Assembly: GCF_015832195.1 (NCBI RefSeq) | Contig: NC_052030.1 | Location: forward strand, 8,823,439 to 8,887,438 | Length of the DNA: 64,000 nt | Reading direction: 5' to 3' | Source of the DNA: Motacilla alba alba | Lineage: Eukaryota; Chordata; Aves; Passeriformes; Motacillidae | In this document: positions 56,341 through 64,000 of the stretch, in pieces | How positions within the stretch are numbered: position 1 is the first letter of the stretch | How the letters are laid out: every line of letters starts with the position of its first letter | The notes under the pieces: generated by a model | Seen by the model: the letters and a program-made list of their open reading frames with translations, nothing else | What the model was told of the DNA's origin: nothing | Database searches by the model: none | Made by a program: the position numbers and the translations under genes

Positions 56341-56606
56341 GTTGTGGTGCAAAACCAACACGTTTTCGAAGGACCAGGTCCCCTCGGTGCTGTGTGGCAC
56401 TGGAGCAGTGGGGCAGGCCTGGCTCAGGGCGTTCCGAGCCGTGCCGGTGGAGCTGGAGCTCAAGGGCTCCTGTGCTGTGTCTCATCGGTGCTGGTTGTTC
56501 AGGAGACTCTTGGGAATTCACAGGGAGAGCAGCGAGTGCTGGCCTAAAACCCTTACGAGGTGCTGGGCTGCACTGGATGGTGGGCATGACATTGCACTTA
56601 GTTTGA
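56250..56606 (+). CDS. Possible small single-exon ORF, 118 codons
   Basis: The ATG at 56250 has G at -3 and G at +4. A second in-frame ATG at 56313 has a near-ideal Kozak context (GCCGCCAAAATGG). The frame runs to a TGA at 56604-56606, and AATAAA follows at 56685-56690. The first 20 residues are Ala/Gly-rich (MAATGGAAVPTP), as in many first exons translated from CpG-rich DNA. The remainder is Arg/Cys/Ser-rich with no domain I recognise, and open frames on both strands overlap it. It could be a small gene, a first exon spliced further downstream, or a promoter-associated transcript without a protein. Confidence 0.2.
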   Translation: MAATGGAAVPTPFHGHRAAAKMVEHHVLLLCCGAKPTRFRRTRSPRCCVALEQWGRPGSGRSEPCRWSWSSRAPVLCLIGAGCSGDSWEFTGRAASAGLKPLRGAGLHWMVGMTLHLV

Positions 56607-56684
56607 TTATAAAATAGAAAGTCATAAGGAAATCTTGTTTTCTGATTCTGCTCCCTCCAGCTATTGGCCCTCTTTGCCAGGTGC

Positions 56685-56690
56685 AATAAA
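56685..56690 (+). promoter_or_regulatory. Possible polyadenylation signal of the 56.2-kb unit
   Basis: AATAAA lies 79 nt after the stop at 56604-56606. Downstream sequence is only moderately GT-rich. Its value comes from its place at the end of the compact promoter-ORF-hexamer layout. Confidence 0.22.
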
Positions 56691-59600
56691 AGCAGTCACT
56701 GGCACACGAGAGGGGGAGTATTTGCTTGAGGTTACCCCTTTCTGAAGACTGTCTTTGCTTTGGAAAAGGTACAAAGCTGCCACAGAAAATGAGGAGCTTG
56801 TGGCTCAGCCCCCCAGCTCGCTGCACTGGGTCAGCAGCCAACCCCCTCTGGGCAGAGAGGAGGGAACACATGGGATTTCAAAATGTGTCCATTTTCAGTG
56901 AGACAAATCACTTAAAAATCCAATTCAAAATGAAGAAAATAAAAATGCTTTAAAAACAAAACCTGCCTGTGGCTATTGCTTGGTTGAAGCTGTCTCTTTT
57001 TTTTCCTTTTTTTTTTTTTTTTTTTTTTCCTCTGGGAAGGCATTTTGTTTCTGGATTGAGCTGGCCGTGCTTGCTAGGGAGGGTCTTTGAGGGGCCTCTG
57101 AGCAGCTCTGGTGCTGGCTACCAGCAGCCCGTGCACCTCGGCCCCTGGCCAAGCACCACCATGCAGCTGCTCGGCTCATGTTCCCGGCCACAGCATGGCA
57201 CGGCCAGGCCCGTGTCACTGCAAGGTCGTGGTTTTCCCCAGCCCCTCCAGCTCAGCTGTCAGCTGTCATCCCCCACTGGGCAGCAGCTCTGCGCCCCGTG
57301 GCACCCAGGGGACCCTGCCCATTGTGTGTGTCCTGGGCTGGTCATCCTGCCCGACAGCTCCTCTCTGCCGCCGCGGGCACAGAGCAGCACCCAGCCAGCG
57401 CTGTGCTCCCAGCCCTCACTGTCCTTGCCGTGGGTGCTGCTCGGTGGCAGCTCCCCCAGTGCAGGTGACATCCAGCTCGCTCTGCACCCACTGCTCTGCT
57501 GGTGACAGCTGATCCAGAGGGCAGCCGGGGTCTCGGCAGTGCCAGGTGGGCCAAGCCGGACAAGTGCCATCACCCGGGACACATTCCCCTTGCCTTTCCT
57601 GGATTGGGTCAAGGTTGGCCTCAGTGAACTGGCTGAGGGATGGTTGGCACAGGGAGCACCAAGCAGGACATTTTGGAGTGCTCCTGCTCCCCTCAGCTAA
57701 ATATAAGCCCCAGTGGGAAGCCTACCTCTCACTAGTTTCATGTTTCTTGCCCCTGTGCTTCCTAAACCTGGCAGCAGGCCCAGTTGTCTCCAAGTCTAAG
57801 ATGAAAATACCCTTGCAAATCCCACTCATAAAAATACCTGCTGTATTCCCAAAACATGCCTGAGATAGCTTCCAGAGAGGATGGGGAGCTAAAATAAGAC
57901 GCATGAGCTCAGAGCCCCATTTTCCACTGGCCCCACGGTTCCGTCGCCGCAGCACACCGCGCCATGGACTGAAATGGAAGTGCTGCCGTGCGGGGTGGCC
58001 TTGGGCTGCACCAGATGAGCCACAGCTCTCCCAGAGCAGGTGCTGCTGCAGCCCTTGTGTGTGCCAGCAAGGCCTTGTGCTCCTGGGGACAAGCTCGCAG
58101 CTGGTGGCACCACCTGGACAGTCACCCTGACCAGCAGCGTTGGCCTCAGCAGAGGAAACCTGGGTGAGAGTGGGGCACAGAGCTGTGGCCAAGTGAGGGG
58201 CAGCAAGAGGCTGCTGTTCCCTGGGAGGCCTGCATGGCCAAGTGTCACCTGCCCTTGGGATGGGATGCAGGTGCTCTGCTGTGGACCTCAGCCTCCCCAT
58301 GTCACCCCTTGGCCAGCCTCTGCACTGGCGAGATGGAGGGGACCCACAGAGCTCTTGTCCTGCTGAGGGGCACAGGCCTGCACCGGGGGCACAGCAGCTG
58401 GGGACTGGGAGGACAGTGAGCCTCACTCTGCACCCAGGCAGTCCCTGGGCAAAGGAGTGAGCCCCTGGGGAGGTGACGTGACCTGCCCATTGGAGACTGG
58501 CTCCTGGCAGGGTCACAGTCCATGCAGCAGGGCTTCCTAGGTACTACAATCTCAGCCTTGTCTTCCTCTGAAATGCTCTGCTGCAGCCTGCAAATGTATC
58601 CCAGATCTTCTTGCAATCACACATCTCTTTTTTTACTTTTTAACAACCCACTGCTCCTACTAGATGCCAAAATGTTTCCTGGATCAGGCACAGATGTCCC
58701 CACAGTCACGTCCTGCCATTGTCTCTGCTCGGCTGTGGCCTGAGGTGGGGGCAGACACAGCCCCAGGTTTGCTCCAGCTGTAGGCAGGAGCGTGGTGGAC
58801 ATGAGCCCTTAGCAGCGACACTGTCTGCCTGCCTGGAGTGGGGTCTGGGGGCAGCAGCAGAGCCACTGGCTGCTCCAAGCACCCCAGCTAGGATGGTCAC
58901 AGGGCACAGAACACTTGGCAGGCATGAAAGGCGTCCTGCAGCACCTGGACACAAACATCTGCTCATGCTGCTCACATTGGAGATCCCCTCTTGCAAGTTA
59001 AACTCTTGGGGTCTGCTCTTGCCTTCATGGCTCTTCTGTGCTGTGCTGCGCTGCTCCCAAAGTTTTGGAGGGATTTTTGTCCCCACAAGGCTGATCACCT
59101 TGCAGCCATGAACTCAGTGGGGAGGAATCCCCTTTTAGGCTCAGCAATGGTGGTAACGGGCCCTGGGCAGCCTTCATGTCCTCTTGGTGGTGCCCAGGCC
59201 ATGTGGGTCCCACGGATCCACCTGCAACTGCCTTAGTGCTGGGTGCTTGTGTGGATGCTTTGAGATGAGATTTGTTTGGGAGGGCACAACTGTCCCTCTT
59301 CTTCAGATGATTACATCCTGAATCTCATTGACTGTGGGGCTGGGTGGCAATATTCAAAGTTCCCCACTCACTTGCATTGCCTTGTATGTCAGCAAGTGCT
59401 ACTTAATGATCTGTGAATGGAGGGAATGCTGGGAATGGGCTGGACCTCATGTGAAATATCCATCCAGAGTCTATAAATAATGCAGCCTCTTTATGCTGTG
59501 CACAGTTTGGAGCTTCATGGGAGGAGCATCTCCCTGCTATGACTGGAGGAGCCTGTAAGTGATTTGGGTATGAAACAAAGGCGAAGAAATGTAAGGAGAG

Positions 59601-60585
59601 GGACTGTTCAATTTCTGAAATATCCTGCAAATGTGCCTCAGCCACTTCTGCCAGCTCTTGAGCTGCCACCCACCCTGTGGGTAGTGCCTTGGGCTGTGCC
59701 ACATGCGCCAAAACACAGACCCCAACCTGACCATGGAAACACCTGGGAGAAGGGTCCCTGCTTGCCCTCAGGGCTTGCCCTCATCAGTCACAGTGACCAA
59801 CCCGAGGCTGCCAGGCAGGGGCTGTCCCACTGGCACTGCCTGCAGTGTCCCAGTGAGTGGCAGCTGCCCCAGCCCTGGCTCCTGAGCTGTCCCACTGCTG
59901 ACGGGGCGTGTGCTCCCAGACCTCAGCTGCCTCTGTGGTGGTCTATGGCTCACTCTCTTTCCCCATCAAGGAAAAGACCTGGCACTGGGGAAATACAGGT
60001 GGATTTCTGCTGGAGCAGTTCTCTGGTCACTTTTCTAGGGCAATATATGGGTTTCCCTGCATGTTTGGAAATGCAAGCAGAGGCAGCTCCACCAGCATTA
60101 CCAGAGTGTGAGTGTTCATAGCCTGCACTGGGCACCCGAGGGTGTCTGCTCAGAGACAGCTCACAGCCAAGGAAAGCCAGGCTGTCACACTCAGACACGA
60201 GTGGATGGATGGTCTCTTTCCCTGGCATGTTCCACCTGCCCATGAGCAGGGCTACAGCCCTTCCCTGCCAGTGCCACGACCAGCGTGGGGTGGCTTCCCG
60301 GGCATGGAGGTTCCACCTTGAAGGGCTGCATGAATTTGACTAATTAAAGGATACATTTCTGTCATAAATGTTCTGTCACTGCTCTGCACATCTTGTAAAG
60401 TGTGCTGTGCTGGCACTCACAACAGCATTTGTTAATTAATAACAGCAAAGCAGGAACGAGCTGGTGCTGCACCAGCACGGCAGCGATCAGGGCACAGGGA
60501 GCCTGGCCCTGGCATGGCCCTGGTGTTATCTGTGGCAAAGCAGGTGGAGCAGCCCCAGCGTGGGGATCGCAGTCGGGGCTGTGCC
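56691..60585. other. GC-rich sequence with no identified gene
   Basis: Includes the T tract at 56997-57028 and CpG-containing patches at 57100-57560 and 57925-57985. The longest open frame in the window (minus strand, 57722-58516, 264 codons) lies here. Its peptide is compositionally random and matches no family I know, so I do not call it. No exon with paired splice sites was found. Confidence 0.4.
56997..57028 (+). repeat. Interrupted T tract, 32 nt
   Basis: T8, CC, then T22. There is no retroposed body beside it. Confidence 0.95.
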
Positions 60586-60589
60586 TGGC

Positions 60590-60875
60590 TTTTATTTTTA
60601 ACACCCTGCTCCCAGGCGGTGACAAGCCTTCGCTAAGTGAGGTAATAGCCAATTGATTTTGTTCCGTTTTGCAGTGGGCAGTAATAAATCACACGGCTTG
60701 TCAGGGGGTGTTTCATGTTTTCAGTGAGAGTGTGCCAGCAATTAACCATCAGAAAGCTCTTGTGGCTCCGCTCCTGAAGACGTGGCTGCAGTCTGAAACT
60801 CAGGAATGTGGGGCCCTCCGCCACCAAAACAGAGCGGTTGTGGCGGAGAGTTAAAGGGGGTTTATTTCCAGGCTC
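60590..60875. promoter_or_regulatory. Candidate conserved element with a 9-bp inverted repeat
   Basis: AT-richer sequence with GCCAATTGATTTTG, CAGTAATAAATCAC and GCAATTAACC homeodomain-like cores is followed by CTCCGCCAC (60816-60824) and its perfect complement GTGGCGGAG (60840-60848). A 15-nt loop containing AACAGAGCGG separates the arms. A TTTATTT follows at about 60861. The region is non-repetitive and differs in texture from its flanks. Confidence 0.27.
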
Positions 60876-62944
60876 CAGAGTGGACAGAGGGGGAGATTGA
60901 TGACAGGGAGGAGCAGCCACTCCATTCATGGACACAGCCGCCCGCGAGGGGACACAGGGAGTGTGGAACTGTGGGATGTCCCCATCCCTATCCCTGTTCC
61001 CACTGTAGTTTAGGGACCCGCAGCATTGGGGGCAGCAAAGGTGTGAGACCCATCCAGCTGCCTGCTCCACAGCCACACTGGCAGCGGATCACAGGAGGAG
61101 GACAGAGGGAGATGGAGCTGCCAGGCACTTTCTGGCCCTGCTGTAGCTATGGCTGTGTGCTGCTGCCATCCTGGGCTGTCTGTGCTTGGCTCTGTGGCTG
61201 CAGAAGTGCTGTGTCAGGGTGCAAGGACAGACGTGGCAGCCACTCCTCTCTCCAGCCCCCTTCAGTGGGGTGCAGGGTGTCACTGGATTTGGCTCAGCTT
61301 GGTTCAGTGCCCCCCCTCACACCATGCTGCTGGGGTCCCTGCAGCCCTTGGCAGGCTGTTGCGGTTTGGGGGGGCTAAGGCACACATGGGTGGTGGGCTG
61401 TGGGGTCAGCCCGGTCTCTGCAGCCTGCTCCATCCCTCTGGGCTCTGCCTGATGATTCCCAGATGGTAATCGCTCTGCTTTTATTTCCCGTAACCTTTGT
61501 TACTCTGGGAAGGCAGAGGCAGAGGCTGGGCTAGAGGCCGGGGTGAGGGATGTGGCGGGAGGGTCGGGACCCTGGGGAATAATGCTGGTTTCAAAGCAAG
61601 GCCTTTCACTGAGGCATTTGCATTTGGAAATAGGGAGCAACTGCTTTGCATGCAGAGCTGGAGGCTCTGGTCCTGGGGGGAAGGAACGGGAGCAAGTGGC
61701 CAATTGATCCCAAACCGAAATCAGGAAATTATCGGGAAATCATCCCCTGCTCTGTGCTGAGGGGTCTGTGACAAAAGAATCTTCTTCAGCCCATGGCCTG
61801 GCTGCCCACTGTGGGCCTGCTAGGGCTGTGACTTTCCCATTGCAGCGCTGTGGATGAGAAGTCCAGGATCATAGGAGAAGGGGGTGGGCGCCGCTGGCCC
61901 CCAGCCCTTGTGTCACTCCCGGTTAGATCAGAGCAGCAGAGCTGCCTCCTCCCGGGGCCACGCTCTCCCTTCTCCCCAGGACTTTGCTGGAGGCAACACA
62001 CGGCAGCTCCAGTGTCTGTCTTAGGGAGCTGATAAACACAAAAGCTCTGCAATGAGTGAGACACATGGGCACACATGGGCTCTGCTGCTGCCGCCCAAGG
62101 TGGCATTAATGAGCTTTGTCCCACACCCCAGACAAGCTGCATACATGTGTGCATGTTTGTGATGGATGGAGAAGACCCTTGGGAAGGCTCCTGAGGGGAG
62201 GGAAGGGATATATCCCCTATACCTTCCTCCCTGCGACCTGACTGCCCAGTAAAACCAGTTTCCCTGTTGGCAGCAGTTGTTACAAGACTCTGGCTCCACT
62301 GGAGGTTCTGGTGCTGGCACCAAGGCACTGTGTTTGCCCAGGCATGGCTAGGAAGGGTGCTTTCATGGAAATGCATCTGGGATTTCATGGGCTAAAAAGG
62401 GTTAAAATTCCAGATTTGACATTTTTGTCATGGAGCTTTGGCTGGTGAAAGCCGTGGAGAAATCCCAGCGAGTGCAGGCTGATGCCATGCTGTGCCTTCT
62501 TCTGCCCAGTCTGGGCTCATCTCATGTGTGCAGGGAGTTCATCTGACTTCCTTGGGGTCACCCCATTAGAAAGAAGTTCCTAACCCTGACTATGGGCTTC
62601 CCAATGCAGTGTGGTCTCACCACAACCCTGTGAGCAGGACTCGTTCTGCAGCTGCCGCGCACGAGGCGCACACAGACACAAGGACAGTTGTTTTCAAACC
62701 TCCTCCACGGGAGGAAAGGAATGGATGGAAATGCAGTGCTTCCTCCCCCAGACCCCCAACATTTTTGTGATTTCATGGGAACTCGTAGGAAAGGAGTGCA
62801 CATTTCCCGTGGTGCTGGGCAGAAGAGCACGGTTCATGGGGTGTGACGGAGAGCGGGGTCGTGGGCCCCTGGGCAGGCAGGAAGCAAAGGCTCTCCTCCC
62901 AGGGAGGAACCTGCCTGTGTGGGGGAAAACCTGCCTCATTACAC
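60876..62944. other. GC-rich sequence with no identified gene
   Basis: Unique DNA with G-rich runs at 61500-61580 and 61675-61685. Open frames occur on both strands, with no supported exon. Confidence 0.4.
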
Positions 62945-62950
62945 ACCAAT

Positions 62951-62971
62951 TGAAAAAAAATTATTTTTTCA
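62951..62971. repeat. A/T inverted repeat
   Basis: TGAAAAAA (62951-62958) and TTTTTTCA (62964-62971) are perfect complements around AATTA. It lies in a small AT-rich patch extending to about 63060, with TACATGATTAATATG near 63015. Confidence 0.85.
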
Positions 62972-64000
62972 TCATTGCTTTTATTTTCCAACATCCCAAG
63001 TGACTTCTTTGTTACATGATTAATATGCCTTGTGAATTACAGCCTGAAGTGTGATACGTTGCTGGGATCTCCATGGGAGCCTGAGGCAGGTGATGCTCCA
63101 TCTCCAACTTCTGCAGCCCTTTCTTTTACAGGCTTCAGGGTGGAAAAAATTCTGTCTCCACTTGGACTCTATTTATTGCCACAGCGTGAGACTGATGAGG
63201 GGTGACACAGCTCACACGAGTCCAGGTAATGCCTCATACGGAAGCAAGTGACCCAGAAACATCCTGGAAAAGTGCAGCCAAGGAAACAGCCCCTTGGAGT
63301 CAGCTGGGGGTTTGCTATCTCCTGCATCTTGGTGTCCACTGTGACTGGAATGGAGGATTTCTTCCCTGCACCTCAGGCTCAGGCAGCCTCAGTGGATGCA
63401 AAGTCTGGGCACTAGTGGGCTCATGGAGCGGAGCTGTTGAAAAGTCTGAATTATTTTTATGGCTACAAGAAGCTGTTGTTTAGCTGTTTCACAAATATCT
63501 AAATGATGGTGCTGCACACCGACCCTGGGTTTTCTTTGCTTGGGTGACAGAGCTCTTGCCCTGTGTGTTGTGGGCTGGGAGCTCCCCAGGTCCAGTTCCT
63601 CCTCCAGAAAGAGGGAACTGCAGTGCTTGGCCCCTGCTTTGAGTAAAAACTTCTCCTCCTGGAATCCGGAGAGGGCCAGTTCCTTATCACCATGGCTGTC
63701 ACACTATAGCACAGGACTTTGTTCAGACAAAGCCTGCTGATCTTCTCTGGAGCGTGGGGAACCTTGGGGCTTTTCCCAGTATGAGGGCTGACGAGGGGCT
63801 ATTTTGGACATTTACATTTCCCAGTGGAGAAAATTCTTACACAATCTAAAGATTGTATACACACACTTCCTAGAGGCAGTGTGTGCTGGCTGTGGTGGCC
63901 CTGGGCTCAGCAATCAGTGCTATGTAGCAAACAGCAAATTTTTTAGAAAAGGAGCAAAATTGCAGTGCTTGGCCGAACCTGTCCAGAATCACTGCCACAC
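62972..64000. other. Unassigned unique sequence to the window end
   Basis: Mixed composition. Nothing definite is seen; an AT-richer patch at 63815-63965 closes the window. Confidence 0.4.

Noticed and set aside
57722..58516. 264-codon minus-strand open frame, the longest in the window
   Set aside because: The peptide has no recognisable domain, another minus-strand frame and several plus-strand frames are open over the same span, and no promoter, splice sites or polyadenylation signal fit. Stop-poor GC-rich DNA explains it.

Overview
The window looks like vertebrate nuclear DNA, most likely from a bird. Exons are small and sparse with GT/AG boundaries. Polyadenylation signals and long T tracts are present, and CpG is scarce outside a few islands. 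The only interspersed repeat I recognise in 64 kb is one degraded CR1 LINE 3' end, at about 29.0 kb. A mammalian window of this size would normally carry many SINE and L1 copies. There are no operons, no ribosome-binding sites, no tRNA or rRNA genes and no CRISPR array. Most long open frames here come from GC-rich, stop-poor non-coding DNA and are not annotated.

Region 1 (1-8.0 kb) is the 3' end of one plus-strand protein-coding gene. A well-supported terminal coding exon (3044-3231) encodes a C-terminus ending FVAALT, with almost every third codon position G or C. It is followed by what looks like a long 3' UTR reaching an AATAAA at 8001-8006, with two PUMILIO-type motifs just upstream. A candidate upstream exon (1321-1458) has good splice sites but does not share phase with the terminal exon. 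Read through its donor, it would instead be an alternative last exon with its own stop codon and polyadenylation signal. I do not recognise the gene.

Region 2 (8.0-64 kb) has no gene I can call with confidence. GC-rich, low-complexity-like sequence alternates with short AT-rich islands of 100-400 bp. The islands are dense in homeodomain, SOX, POU, FOX and HOX/PBX/MEIS-like motifs, several arranged as inverted pairs. This is how conserved non-coding enhancers look next to, or inside introns of, developmental genes, but conservation cannot be shown from one sequence. Scattered exon-like segments (10496-10544, 43122-43245, 51750-51792, 54524-54690) and one compact CpG-rich unit (56190-56690: YY1-like and E-box motifs, strong-context ATGs, a 118-codon ORF, AATAAA) are weak leads. 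Small tandem duplications lie at 9.9, 20.9, 34.6 and 41.7 kb, and a GGAT microsatellite at 48.6 kb.

I found no convincing novel system. The best leads are the compact unit at 56.2-56.7 kb, the possible intronic polyadenylation exon at 1.3-1.5 kb, the 11-bp hairpin around a potential splice donor at 43.2 kb, and the homeodomain/SOX-rich islands.
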